DNA from: Hyphomicrobium_A sp963817485
Lineage (GTDB): Bacteria > Pseudomonadota > Alphaproteobacteria > Rhizobiales > Hyphomicrobiaceae
Reading direction: 5' to 3'
DNA length: 64,000 bases
Assembly: GCA_963817485.1 (NCBI GenBank)
Contig: CAWFOR010000010.1
Coordinates: forward strand, 62,001 to 126,000
The notes below the pieces were generated by a model, which was not told the DNA's origin, searched no databases, and saw only the letters and a program-made list of their open reading frames with translations. Below are positions 1 to 8,737 of this stretch, in pieces; the stretch's first letter is position 1; every line of letters begins with the position of its first letter. Made by a program: the position numbers and the translations under genes.

Positions 1-197
1 GCGCTAGACTGGAGCCACACGAGCGCATGATCCGCGCTCGAAAAGCTCGCGACCGATGACGCTCCGATGTCGGCGAGCATCAACTCGGTATCGAGCGCGA
101 TCAGCGGCTGATCCTCGACGACAAGCACCAGTAGGCCGGCGAGCACGTCGCTCACCGCACCCGGCTTCGGCGAATTTTCGCGGGGCATATCATCCAT
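1..197 (-). CDS. Response regulator receiver-domain protein, N-terminal part only
   Basis: The minus strand reads from an ATG at 197 through about 65 codons to the window edge without a stop. After a polar N-terminus of about 22 residues comes LLVLVVEDQPLIALDTELM, the first beta strand and acidic pocket (ED) of a CheY-type receiver domain. The phosphorylated Asp and everything after it lie outside the window. Stand-alone receivers of this type are common in Hyphomicrobiales, but an output domain beyond the edge cannot be excluded. Start chosen as the first in-frame ATG; a second Met lies three codons on. Confidence 0.7.
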   Translation of the reverse strand, partial: MDDMPRENSPKPGAVSDVLAGLLVLVVEDQPLIALDTELMLADIGASSVASFSSADHALVWLQSS

Positions 198-400
198 GTC
201 TGGCTTGATGAGCTAGGTGCGCCACTGAATCCGACTGATCGGAGCACGCTGCTTCTTAGGCCCGCACACGCGCCATCGCGATGTCATTTGATGCATGAGG
301 CCCGTGGCGTTTTCGTCAGGGTGCGCAGAGCCTAGCGATCCGCCGCAATCGGAGCTGCGTGGCCGGAAAAAAGGGGCGCACAATGTCGTGATCGCGCGTG

Positions 401-438
401 CAAAAACGGAAAAGCCAGGGGCAGGCCCTGGCTTTTCC
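401..438 (-). terminator. Rho-independent terminator after the DUF892 gene
   Basis: A perfect 13-bp inverted repeat (408-420 with 426-438) with a 5-nt loop lies 20 bp beyond the stop of the minus-strand gene that ends at 459. On the minus strand it is followed by GTTTTTG, a short U tract. Confidence 0.8.
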
Positions 439-458
439 CGATGCTGCGCCGTGTTTCG

Positions 459-953
459 CTATGCCGCCTTTTTGTTCAATTTGCTCTCCGCAATCTTGGT
501 GAGCTTGGAATCGGCGTTGTGCTCCTCCTTGGAGGTGGCGGCGAGCAGCTTCACGGCATCGTTGAAGCCGAGGAGCTCACCCCAGGCAATCAGCGTGCCG
601 TAGCGCGTGATTTCGTAGTGCTCGACGGCCTGCGCGGTGCCGATCATCGCGGCATCCCGCGTCTCGGGATCGTTGATCTCGCTCATCAACTCCTCGGCCT
701 CGTCGAGAATGCCCTCGATCGCCGGGCACTCCTCGCCCTCGGCCTTGGCGCCCACGAGCTTGAATACCTTCTCAAGCCGGACGACCTGCTCCTTGGTCTC
801 CTCGAGATGACCCTCGAGTGCTTTGGCGAGCTCCTTGGAATGCGCCGTCTTGATCATCTTCGGCAACGACTTCACGATCTGACGCTCTGCGAAATAGATG
901 TCCTTCAGCGTGTGCACGAACAGATCCTTGAGGTTCTCGATTTTCATCTTCAT
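459..953 (-). CDS. DUF892 (YciE/YciF-type) ferritin-like protein
   Basis: The 164-residue protein starts MKMKIENLKDLFVHTLKDIY and continues with amphipathic helices rich in Glu and Lys, the pattern of the DUF892 four-helix bundle related to ferritins (YciE/YciF). Family members are stress-linked and bind a di-metal centre; Glu/His pairs fitting this (HLEET, AVEHYEI, KEEHNAD) are visible. The C-terminus is lysine-rich. The reading frame is open for another 104 codons upstream, but AAGGAG 8 nt before the ATG at 953 and the family N-terminus fix the start. It stands alone between a divergent small gene and a strong terminator, so it is probably monocistronic. Function is from the family; no substrate can be named. 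Confidence 0.9.
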   Translation of the reverse strand: MKMKIENLKDLFVHTLKDIYFAERQIVKSLPKMIKTAHSKELAKALEGHLEETKEQVVRLEKVFKLVGAKAEGEECPAIEGILDEAEELMSEINDPETRDAAMIGTAQAVEHYEITRYGTLIAWGELLGFNDAVKLLAATSKEEHNADSKLTKIAESKLNKKAA

Positions 954-1127
954 TGGGGGCGCTCCTTTTGCTTCAGCTCCGCAGAAAAAACGCCTGGGCT
1001 TCGACCCCGGTTCCTCCCCGTCAGCTGCCGCATGAAGCGATCTCGGCCGATTTGTTGGCCGCTTACCATGTTTCAGCCGGGTTTTTCGGTAGCTTGGTCG
1101 AGTCGCGCTGACTGATTGGGGGATGCC

Positions 1128-1325
1128 ATGGGTGCGATTTTGATTCGCTGCCCGACGACGGACCAATTGGTGCCCGTAGGCATCGACACCGACAAGGACA
1201 GCTTCGACGCGCTGCCCAATGTCGAGGCGCGAGCCGTACGCTGCCCGCATTGCGGCAAAGACCACACGTGGTCGCGGGAGGATGCGATCCTGGGGACGAC
1301 CTGCCGGCCGATCCGTACCAAATAA
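1128..1325 (+). CDS. Small protein with a CPHC zinc-ribbon-like knuckle
   Basis: A 65-residue protein starting MGAILIRCPTTDQLVPVGID. It has one Cys near the N-terminus (RCPTT) and a CPHCGKDHTW knuckle in the second half, which together could bind one zinc ion. The ATG at 1128 was preferred to an upstream TTG at 1116 because GGGGGA lies just ahead of it. It is convergent with the Crp/Fnr gene, only 15 bp from its stop. Small proteins of this layout are frequent in Hyphomicrobiales; none has a role I can name. Confidence 0.6.
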   Translation: MGAILIRCPTTDQLVPVGIDTDKDSFDALPNVEARAVRCPHCGKDHTWSREDAILGTTCRPIRTK

Positions 1326-1340
1326 GCAGCGCGCGGCCGC

Positions 1341-2006
1341 TCAGGCAGCGGCCAGCTTTTCTAGGGCAGGAAGATCCGCGATACGCAGGCGGCCGTTGTC
1401 GGCGGCCGCAACCATGCCGCGGCGCTCGAGCTCGCGCAGGGCCGCAACGAGCCCGTCGAGCGTCATGTCGAGGTGCAGGGCGACGTCGCCCGAGGTGATC
1501 TCATCGGCAACGAGCGTCGGGTCGCGGCCTTCCACCTCGCTCAGGTGCGAGAGCGCCGACAGGAACGAAGCGACGCGCTCGACCGGCTTGCCCTCGCCGC
1601 TTTTCACGGTGACCTCGCGCAGGTAGTCGAACTCGCGATCGCTCGCCGCCGCATAGCGCGCGGCCAACTGGCCATCGGTTTCGAGCAGATCGTCGAACTC
1701 GTCGGCGGCGACGAGGCTCACCGCCGTCTCCACCATCGCCTGCGCGGTCGAGACGTGTGACTGAAGGTGGCCGAAGCCGACGATATCGCCGGGGAAGGCG
1801 AACTCGATGATCTCGCGACGGCCGTCCTCCCAGCGGAGGTAGTGGCACAGGGCGCCGCTCTCGACGCGATAGACCTTGCCGCGCTTGTCGCCGGCGTGAA
1901 AAAGCACTTCGCCGCGCGCGAGCGAGCGCGACGGGCTGGCGCCGCCGCTGTCGCGGACACGAGCGCTATGGGCGGCGCAGGATTCGGTTTGGGCAACTGC
2001 AAGCAT
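1341..2006 (-). CDS. Crp/Fnr-family transcriptional regulator
   Basis: About 221 residues. The N-terminal half is a cyclic-nucleotide-binding-type jelly roll (ARGEVLFHAGD, VYRVESGALCHY, EIIEFAFPGDIVGFG). A long dimer helix follows, then a C-terminal winged helix (TSGDVALHLDMTLDGLVAAL). The FNR-type N-terminal cysteine cluster is absent; the two Cys near the start (C2 and C12 of the GTG-initiated form) do not make an FNR motif. The layout resembles FixK-like regulators of alphaproteobacteria. GTG at 2015 is an alternative start; ATG at 2006 was chosen. Target genes and ligand are unknown. The upstream gap separates it from a divergent PRC-barrel gene. Confidence 0.8.
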   Translation of the reverse strand: MLAVAQTESCAAHSARVRDSGGASPSRSLARGEVLFHAGDKRGKVYRVESGALCHYLRWEDGRREIIEFAFPGDIVGFGHLQSHVSTAQAMVETAVSLVAADEFDDLLETDGQLAARYAAASDREFDYLREVTVKSGEGKPVERVASFLSALSHLSEVEGRDPTLVADEITSGDVALHLDMTLDGLVAALRELERRGMVAAADNGRLRIADLPALEKLAAA

Positions 2007-2372
2007 CACGCACACTCACTGTCTGGAAGCTGAGATGGGGACTGGACTTGCCACAATCAAGTCAAAATTCGGCATGCGCCCCAAGCCTCAAGGTGACTTT
2101 GTTAATGTGCCCAACGCCGCTCTTATGATGCTGTTCCGTAAGTAGCAGACGAATTTTTTTCTCTTGCAGCCGAATTTTTATGCAGTTCGCGCAGCCCCTT
2201 CGAGCGTGGTTCCCGAAAATCGCTGCGCAACTGCGCAGAAATGCCCTTAGCGCGACTGGAACCTCATCGTTACTGGGTCGTTTGCCATGCCAGTTGTCCA
2301 AACGGGCAGCACAGGCCGGCCGGAAAATTGGATCGGCCAGGGAGAGTTTCGGAAAGAAAAAGGATGTAGCTC
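2007..2372. other. Divergent intergenic region, no gene seen
   Basis: This 366-bp gap lies between the divergent Crp/Fnr and PRC-barrel genes. It contains an AT-rich patch around 2145-2180 with two near copies of CGAATTTTT about 20 bp apart. No coding frame resembles a protein. It probably holds the two promoters, but no confident -35/-10 pair or palindromic operator stands out. Confidence 0.4.
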
Positions 2373-2876
2373 ATGAAAAAGATTTGCACAGCAGCGTCGC
2401 TTGTCGCGCTGATGGCCATGCCGGCTTTCGCGCAGAACTCCACCACGCCGAGCCCGGCCTCGCCGTCGGCGCCGGTTGAGAATGTCGCACCGGCTCCCGC
2501 TCCGAGCGCGGCGCCTGCTCCGGTCGTGACGCCGGACGCGGCCATCCCCGACAAGACTGCAGACAAGGGCTCCGCCAAGGCTACCGGTCTCGGCAGCGAG
2601 GTCGCCGCGTCCGACCTTCTGAACCAGAAGGTCAAGAACTCCGCAAACGAAACCGTCGGCGACATCAACGATCTCTCGATCGGCAGCGACGGCAAGATCG
2701 CAGCCGTGATCATCGGCCTCGGCGGCTTCCTCGGCATGGGCGAGAAGAACGTCTCACTGCCCTATGACCAGCTCAGCTTCTCCCGCGATGCCAACGGCTA
2801 TCTCATCGTGACGGTCAACGCCACGAAGGACAGCCTGCAGGCGGCGCCGGAATGGAAGAAGCCTGCGCGCTCGTAA
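2373..2876 (+). CDS. Secreted PRC-barrel domain protein
   Basis: A 167-residue protein with a clear Sec signal peptide (MKKICTAASLVALMAMPAFA, then QNS). An Ala/Pro-rich linker of about 40 residues follows, then a PRC-barrel-like domain from about residue 75: LLNQKVKNSANETVGDIND, then a glycine stretch and VSLPYDQLSF. PRC barrels are small beta folds; in rhizobial periplasmic forms their role is mostly unknown. AAGGAT precedes the ATG. The first of three plus-strand genes for small secreted or membrane proteins. Confidence 0.8.
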   Translation: MKKICTAASLVALMAMPAFAQNSTTPSPASPSAPVENVAPAPAPSAAPAPVVTPDAAIPDKTADKGSAKATGLGSEVAASDLLNQKVKNSANETVGDINDLSIGSDGKIAAVIIGLGGFLGMGEKNVSLPYDQLSFSRDANGYLIVTVNATKDSLQAAPEWKKPARS

Positions 2877-3035
2877 GCGCACGCTGAGCCAACAAGACCG
2901 CTGGCAAAGCGGCGTCCGTCTCTCGTCGAAACTTGGCGGTCCGGTGCACAGGCCGGGCCGCCGTTTGCCGCCAGATTGCACGCGCGGGAACGCCGTCGCG
3001 ACACGAGCGTTCTCTCGTTTTGGGAGGTATCCAAC

Positions 3036-3401
3036 ATGCCTGATACAACCGCACCTGTTCTAACGCCGACCGAAGCCCGCCAGGCCTCGCCCCGCCGCCT
3101 CAACCTGCATGTCCTCATTTGGTCGATGCTACTCGCGGTCGTTGCCGCCGCCGTTCTCTACTACGGCGTCTATGCCAAGCCCGACAGCTCCATCGGCTTG
3201 CCGAAGGAGCAGCCGGCGTCCACGGCACCGCGCACCGGCAACGACGGCGCCCGCCGCGCCCGAGACCGACCCCGGCCACTCCTCCGCCGGCTAATCCATA
3301 GCGCATTCGTTGCGGGTCACACGTTCGTGAGGGCCCGCAACGATCTCGCCGGCTGGCCGTTGGCCAACCGCAAGATGCCCTCAATCGAGAAGGGCAAATA
3401 A
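3036..3401 (+). CDS. Small single-pass membrane protein, uncertain C-terminus
   Basis: The ATG at 3036 has a strong GGGAGG 8 nt upstream. The product (121 residues as read) has a charged N-terminus, one membrane segment at about residues 26-47 (LIWSMLLAVVAAAVLYYGVY), then a Pro/Ala-rich tail. From about 3230 the frame becomes Arg-rich, while a neighbouring frame reads TAPAAPETDPGHSSAG and stops at 3294, which looks more like a natural tail. A single-base frameshift near 3230 is therefore possible. The membrane anchor is sure; the last 50 residues are not. Confidence 0.55.
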   Translation: MPDTTAPVLTPTEARQASPRRLNLHVLIWSMLLAVVAAAVLYYGVYAKPDSSIGLPKEQPASTAPRTGNDGARRARDRPRPLLRRLIHSAFVAGHTFVRARNDLAGWPLANRKMPSIEKGK

Positions 3402-3413
3402 AGGAGGACTTCC

Positions 3414-3731
3414 ATGAAATATTTGATGATCGTTTCGAGCATGGCGCTTGGGCTGGCGATGCCGGCACTCGCGCAGGACGCACCGCCGGCGGCAGACTCT
3501 GCCAAGCAGCAGGGCACCGTGCAGCCGCCGACCAATCGTCTCGACAAGCTCGTGCCGCCGATGAAGGGCCCGAATGCCGCGGCCTCGTCCAGCAAGTCCT
3601 CGTCTGGCGCCGCCAGTGGCGAAGGCGAGCATCCGCCGACGAACCGCATCGGCAAGTCCGTGCCGGACATGAAGTCGCCGAACGCGACGGACGATCTGCC
3701 GGCCGAGCAGCCGGCACAGCCCGCGCAGTAA
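3414..3731 (+). CDS. Small secreted protein with a duplicated PPTNR motif
   Basis: A 105-residue product with a Sec signal (MKYLMIVSSMALGLAMPALA, then QDA). The mature part of about 85 residues has an internal duplication: PPTNRLDKLVPPMKGPNA and, about 40 residues later, PPTNRIGKSVPDMKSPNA, joined by a Ser/Ala/Gly linker. It contains no Cys and looks disordered. AAGGAGG lies just before the ATG and a terminator follows the stop. I do not recognise the family; the repeat suggests two equivalent binding segments. It may be co-transcribed with the small membrane protein upstream. Confidence 0.65.
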   Translation: MKYLMIVSSMALGLAMPALAQDAPPAADSAKQQGTVQPPTNRLDKLVPPMKGPNAAASSSKSSSGAASGEGEHPPTNRIGKSVPDMKSPNATDDLPAEQPAQPAQ

Positions 3732-3760
3732 GCCAGCGCTCGGGCTCAGCACTGAACATC

Positions 3761-3796
3761 AAGGCAGGCCGGATATCCCGGCCTGCCTTTCGTTTT
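3761..3796 (+). terminator. Rho-independent terminator
   Basis: A perfect 12-bp stem (3761-3772 with 3778-3789) with a 5-nt loop is followed by TCGTTTTA. It closes the transcription unit of the small secreted proteins just upstream of hisS. Confidence 0.8.
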
Positions 3797-3914
3797 ACAC
3801 CGCGCCGATTTGCCTGCGCCGTTTGCCTGTACGGGGCGATCCGCTATAAGGCTCGCCTCGATCAACCTTCGCGCCAAACTCTTGCGGGGCGGCGCGCCGG
3901 CAATCCAACCTCAC

Positions 3915-5534
3915 ATGGCCAAGAACAACAAAGACGCGAAACCCGAGCCGCGCCTGCCGAAGGGGCTTCGCGACATCGAGGCGGCCGAGCTGCGTCAGCA
4001 GCAGGATATGCTGGCGAAGATCCGCGCCGTCTACGAGCGCTACGGCTTCGAGCCGCTGGAGACGCCGGCGTTCGAATACACGGATGCGCTGGGCAAGTTC
4101 CTCCCCGATCAGGACCGGCCGAACGAGGGCGTGTTCTCCCTGCAGGACGAGGATGAGCAGTGGCTCTCCCTGCGCTACGACCTCACGGCGCCGCTCGCGC
4201 GCTACGTGGCGCAGAACTACCAGACGCTGCCGAAGCCCTTCCGCCGCTATGCGGTCGGCAACGTGTGGCGCAACGAGAAGCCGGGGCCGGGACGCTTTCG
4301 CCAGTTCATGCAGTTCGATGCCGATACGGTCGGGGCCGAGAGCGTCGCCGCGGATGCGGAGATGTGCATGCTGGCGGCCGACACGCTGGAGGCGCTGGGC
4401 ATCAAGCGCGGCGACTACGTGATCAAGGTCAACAGCCGCAAGATTCTCGATGGTCTGCGTGAGGCAATCTGGGCGTCAGCGGAACAACACGATGCGACGC
4501 TGGCTTGCAGTCATGCGCGCAATCGACAAGTTTGATCGTCTCGGTCTGGAGGACGTCGGACTGCTACTTGGGCGAGGGCGAAAGGATGAGAGCGGCGACT
4601 TCACGCATGGCGCAGGTCTGCGATGCGTCGATCAAGCGCGCCTTGCAGATGTCAGGATTTCGAGGCCTGCAAATATACAGGAGACGACGCACGGCCCGTT
4701 CTTCAACCCGTTGCTGAATGCCGGGACAGAAGCAAAGCCCGTACGGCGGACACTCACCTCAACGATTGCCGCGGCGTTGCGCTACCATGTTGAAACGGTG
4801 CACAGCAGAGACATAAGGGATCTGCAAGTTCTGGAGGCTGGCCTTCGAGAAAGTCGACGAGCTTCAAATCGAGATCGCCGACTTGGTTCGGCTCTGCTGG
4901 GTACGACGATCAACGAATCATCATCGATCCATCGGTCGTCCGTGGCCTCGAGTACTACACCGGGCCCGTGTTCGAGGCCGAGCTGACGTTCGAGGTGAAG
5001 GACGAGAAGGGCAACCCCGTCCGCTTCGGCTCCGTCGGCGGCGGCGGGCGCTACGACGATCTCGTCGCCCGCTTCACCGGCCAGAAGGTGCCGGCGACCG
5101 GCTTCTCCATCGGCGTGTCGCGCCTGCAGGCTGCGCTCGCCCACCTCAACAAGGACAAGGCGCCGGCCGCGGAAGGCCCGGTCATCGTCACGGTGATGGA
5201 GAAGGACCGCATCGCCGACTACCAGAAGCTGGTGCAGACGCTGCGCAACGCGGGCATCCGCGCCGAGCTCTACCTCGGCAACCCCAAGAAGTTCGGCAAG
5301 CAGCTCGAGTATGCCGACAAGCGCGGCTCACCGTGCGTCGTCATCCAGGGCTCGAACGAGCGCGACGCCAATCCGCCCCAGGTCATCCTCAAGGATATGA
5401 TCGAAGGCGCGAAGGCCGCCGCCGCCATCGCCGACAATAAAGAGTGGAAGGAGACGCGCCCCGCGCAGGTCTCCGTCAAGGAGGCGGACCTCGTCGCCGA
5501 GGTGCGCAAGATCCTCGCCCGCCACGGTGCTTAA
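3915..5534 (+). pseudogene. hisS: Histidyl-tRNA synthetase, reading frame broken in the middle
   Basis: HisRS charges tRNA-His. The first about 185 codons are a clean class II N-terminus (LPKGLRDIEAAE, motif 1 region; LRYDLTAPLARY; RNEKPGPGRFRQFMQFDADT, motif 2). The last about 200 codons are also clean: VVRGLEYYTGPVFEAELTF, FGSVGGGGRYDDLVARF, ATGFSIGVSRLQAAL and the anticodon-binding domain. Between about 4470 and 4890 no single frame works. VMRAIDKFDRLGLEDVG to GDFTHGAGL is in frame +1, a following piece fits +2, and the original frame returns after an extra C near 4887-4893 (VVRLCW instead of VRSAGYDD). About 240 bp inside (4640-4860) cannot be matched convincingly in any frame. Total length is normal for the family. 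Either a pseudogene, with a second HisRS elsewhere, or poor local sequence. Confidence 0.85.
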
Positions 5535-5580
5535 TCCCGCCCCACCGGGCGGGGAGAGACTAGCACGCGTAATTTCTCCA

Positions 5581-5724
5581 ACGTCATCCCCGCGAAGGCG
5601 GGGACCCAGGCCACGGTAAGCCAATCGATCGTTGGCACTTTTGCTCCACGAGCACCTTCGCGAGAAATACAACCGTCACACCAAGTTGAAGCATGGCTGG
5701 GTCCCCGCCTTCGCGGGGATGACG
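5581..5724. repeat. Inverted pair of palindromic intergenic repeats
   Basis: ACGTCATCCCCGCGAAGGCG begins at 5581 and its inverted copy ends at 5724; 28 bases match (5582-5609 with 5697-5724), separated by 87 bp. Each copy is itself a hairpin (CCCCGC-GAAG-GCGGGG type). Palindromes of this kind are scattered in many alphaproteobacterial genomes. A GC hairpin at 5536-5553 lies just after the hisS stop. The two outer copies could fold into one long hairpin between hisS and the convergent gene. Confidence 0.8.
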
Positions 5725-5777
5725 GGGGCGCTGGGGACGACGCCGTATGGGCACGCGCGGAAGCGAACCTGTGCCGC

Positions 5778-6317
5778 TCAGATCGATCCGCCGGAGAGCA
5801 TGAGGCTCGCGCCGATGATACCGGCGGCGACAAGCATCGCGGCCGCCAGCAGGCATGCGCGGATCGTGTCACCGCGGCCGACGCGCCGCGTCGCTTCCTG
5901 CGCTTTCTCCATCTCGGCGAGCTTGCGGCTCACGGCCTCGAAGCTGTTGTAGGCGTGGTAGTCGCCGCCCGAACGCGCCTCCATGCGGTCGAGCCGCGCC
6001 TTCAGGTCGCGAAAGCCGCGCACCATCTCGTCGAGCTTGCCCTCGCGCGAGCGCTTCTCGTTTTGCTGGTAGAGGTAGGCGCGGCTCTCCTGCGCGCTGG
6101 CTTCGTGCAACTCAGCGACCTTGCCGGCGAGCTGGCCGACGTCGCGCGTCAGAAGACGCACGGTCGCCTGCAGCTGCTCGAGTTTCAGCGCGGTGTCGGC
6201 GACGAAGCTGTCGCGGGAGCGCTGGGCGTTGTCCTTCTTTGGTGGCGGCGGGGGCGGCGCGTTCGCGATGAAGGGCGTCGAACCGGAGAGATCGTTGTGA
6301 TCGTCAACTCTGAGCAC
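5778..6317 (-). CDS. Tail-anchored coiled-coil protein
   Basis: A 179-residue product. The N-terminus carries a polyproline run (APPPPPPKK); residues about 40-140 are predicted coiled coil (LKLEQLQATVRLLTRDVGQL; KLDEMVRGFRDLKARLDRME); and the C-terminus is one membrane helix (ACLLAAAMLVAAGIIGASLM) followed by only a few residues. This gives a tail-anchored topology with the coiled coil in the cytoplasm. No family recognised. It is convergent with hisS across the palindromic repeats. Confidence 0.65.
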   Translation of the reverse strand: MLRVDDHNDLSGSTPFIANAPPPPPPKKDNAQRSRDSFVADTALKLEQLQATVRLLTRDVGQLAGKVAELHEASAQESRAYLYQQNEKRSREGKLDEMVRGFRDLKARLDRMEARSGGDYHAYNSFEAVSRKLAEMEKAQEATRRVGRGDTIRACLLAAAMLVAAGIIGASLMLSGGSI

Positions 6318-6596
6318 GGCCGCCGCCTCTCAACCACGCACGACTGAACGCACAACTGGGCCGCGTACGCTGGCGGCTTCGGCACGCAATGCGCACGCCC
6401 ACTCCGCCCGCGAAGCTCGCGCTACGGAATACTTCGCTATTGAGAAATAGCGAGCATTGCGCGGCGGCTCGGACCGCAGTCATAGTCTCAAGATTTCTCT
6501 TGGGTCTTAGTTTTTAAACTATAGCTCAACAGTCGTTTGTTGGCTAGCGCCAGTCGATGTGTTCGCACACGGAAGTTGATCACATCCGCGCTCTCG

Positions 6597-7577
6597 TTAC
6601 CGGTTGAGCGCCTGCATCGACGCCGCCGCATAGCGATCGCCCGCAGCGATGCCGGTGGGGAATGCGTCGTCGATCCGCTTCAGATCGGCGGCCGACAGCG
6701 TGACCGCGAGCGCGCCGATGTTCTCCGCCACGTAGCGCGGACGCTTCGTGCCCGGGATCGGCACGATGTCGTCGCCCTGTGCCAGCACCCAGGCGAGCGC
6801 GAGCTGAGCCGGGGTCGCGCGCTTCGCCGCGGCGATGGAGGAAATCGTCGCGACGAGATCGAGGTTCTTCTGGAAGTTTGCGCCCATGAAGCGTGGCGAG
6901 CTACGGCGATAGTCGCCTGGCTCCAGATCGTCCATGGATTTGATCTGGCCGGTGAGGAAGCCACGCCCAAGCGGGCTGTAGGGCACGAAGCCGATGCCGA
7001 GCTCGCGCACGGTCGGCAGGATCTCCTCCTCCGGCTCGCGGCTCCACAATGAGTATTCGGTCTGCAGCGCCGTGATGGGATGCACCTTGTGCGCGCGGCG
7101 GATCGTATCGGGCGCAGCCTCCGAAAGGCCGAGAAAGCGGACTTTGCCCTCCTTAACGAGCTCGGCCATCGCCCCGACCGTGTCCTCAATCGGCGTCTGG
7201 GGGTCGACGCGATGCTGGTAGTAGAGGTCGATCGTGTCGACGCCGAGCCGCTTGAGGCTCGCCTCGCAGCAGCGACGCACGTAGGCGGGGCTGCCGTCGA
7301 CGCCGAGGAAGGCGCCATCGCTGCCGCGCACATTGCCGAACTTGGTTGCGAGGATGACCTTCTCGCGGCGGTCGCGGATGGCGCGGCCGACAAGCTCCTC
7401 GTTCTTGCCCACGCCATAGACGTCGGCGGTATCGAGAAAATCGATGCCGAGCTCGATGGCCCGATGGATGGTGGCAATCAATTCCGCCTCGCTGCCGCCG
7501 AGGTAGAAATCGGACATGCCCATGCAGCCGAGGCCGAGCGCGGAGACCTTCAACGAGCCGAGTTTGCGGTATTGCAT
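6597..7577 (-). CDS. Aldo/keto reductase
   Basis: A 326-residue (alpha/beta)8 NADPH-dependent oxidoreductase. The family tetrad is visible: Asp49 and Tyr54 (FLDTADVYG), Lys79 (ATKFGN) and His122 (DLYYQHRVD). The NADP-binding end PIPGTKRPRYVAEN is also present. The sequence resembles the YakC/AKR13 branch (LGLGCMGMSDFYLGG), which reduces aldehydes and quinone-like carbonyls; the actual substrate is unknown. It lies 73 bp after aroC in the same direction and may be read with it. Confidence 0.9.
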   Translation of the reverse strand: MQYRKLGSLKVSALGLGCMGMSDFYLGGSEAELIATIHRAIELGIDFLDTADVYGVGKNEELVGRAIRDRREKVILATKFGNVRGSDGAFLGVDGSPAYVRRCCEASLKRLGVDTIDLYYQHRVDPQTPIEDTVGAMAELVKEGKVRFLGLSEAAPDTIRRAHKVHPITALQTEYSLWSREPEEEILPTVRELGIGFVPYSPLGRGFLTGQIKSMDDLEPGDYRRSSPRFMGANFQKNLDLVATISSIAAAKRATPAQLALAWVLAQGDDIVPIPGTKRPRYVAENIGALAVTLSAADLKRIDDAFPTGIAAGDRYAAASMQALNR

Positions 7578-7650
7578 GGCGGTCTCTCCTTAGCCGAGGT
7601 GGCGCTCTGGCAGATGGGAACGCGGGGCGATGGACGCAAATTGCGCCGCG

Positions 7651-8737
7651 TCAGCCGCACTGGGCGCGGTGACGCAGGAAGTGATCGGCCAGCACGATCG
7701 CCATCATCGCTTCCCCGATCGGCACCGCGCGGATGCCGACGCACGGGTCGTGGCGTCCCTTGGTGAAGACGTCGGTCTCGTTGCCGTCGCGGTCGATGGT
7801 TTTGCGCGGCGTCAGGATCGATGAGGTCGGCTTTACGGCAAAACGGCAAACTATGGGCTGGCCGGTGGAGATGCCGCCGAGGATACCGCCCGCGTGGTTG
7901 GTCAGGAAGCGCGGCTCGCCGTCGTGGCCCCATGCGGATCTCGTCGGCGTTCTCCTCGCCGGTCAGCTCGGCGGCGCCCATGCCGGCGCCGATCTCGACG
8001 CCCTTCACCGCGTTGATGCTCATCATGGCAGCGGCGATGTCCTGGTCGAGCTTGCCGTAGATCGGCGCTCCCCAGCCGGGCGGGACGCCCTCGGCGACCA
8101 CCTCGATGATGGCGCCGATAGAGGAGCCGGCCTTGCGCACCTCGTCGAGGTAGTCGGCCCAGGCGACGGCGGCCGCGGCATCCGGGCAGAAGAACGGATT
8201 GGCGTCGACGGCATCCCAGTCCCACTGCGAGCGGTCGACGGGCTTGTTGCCGATCTGGACGAGCGCCCCGCGGATCGTCACCTCGCCGATCACCTTGCGC
8301 GCGATGCCGCCGGCGGCGACGCGCATCGCCGTTTCGCGCGCGGAGGAGCGCCCGCCGCCGCGGTAGTCGTGGATGCCGTACTTGGCCCAGTAGGTGTAGT
8401 CGGCGTGGCCGGGGCGGAACTTGTCCTTGATGTCGCTGTAGTCCTTCGAGCGCTGGTCGACGTTGCGGATCTGAAGCGAGATCGGCGCGCCTGTCGTGAC
8501 CTGGCGGCCGGCCTTGTCCTCAAACACGCCCGAGAGGATCTCGACCGCGTCGGGCTCCTGGCGCTGGGTGGTGAATCGCGACTGGCCCGGGCGGCGCTTG
8601 TCGAGGAACTTCTGCAGCTCGAGGGCCTGGAGCGGCAGCCCCGGCGGGCAGCCGTCGACGACGCAGCCGATCGCCGGCCCGTGGCTCTCACCCCAGGTCG
8701 TCACGCGAAAAAGATGACCGAAGGTGTTGTGAGACAT
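7651..8737 (-). pseudogene. aroC: Chorismate synthase with one frameshift
   Basis: AroC converts 5-enolpyruvylshikimate-3-phosphate to chorismate using reduced FMN, the last common step to aromatic amino acids. Signatures are present: FGHLFRVTTWGESHG at the N-terminus and GGGRSSARETAMRVAAGG. After GEENADEIRMG the frame is lost. Removing one base from the CCCC run at 7928-7931 restores GHDGEPRF and an open frame to the TGA at 7651-7653, ending FLRHRAQCG, for 361 residues, the usual length. Since aroC is normally essential and single, a sequencing insertion in the homopolymer is the simplest explanation. The gene lies downstream of fabI and a phosphatase gene in the same direction. Confidence 0.88.

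Noticed and set aside
4470..4890. An insertion sequence inside hisS
   Set aside because: No transposase, terminal inverted repeats or target duplication, the total hisS length is normal, and recognisable hisS text runs into the block on both sides.
6435..6452. Fifth copy of the ATAG/CTAT element
   Set aside because: CGCTATT-GAGA-AATAGCG is a hairpin with half-sites in the opposite order and no GATATTT downstream.
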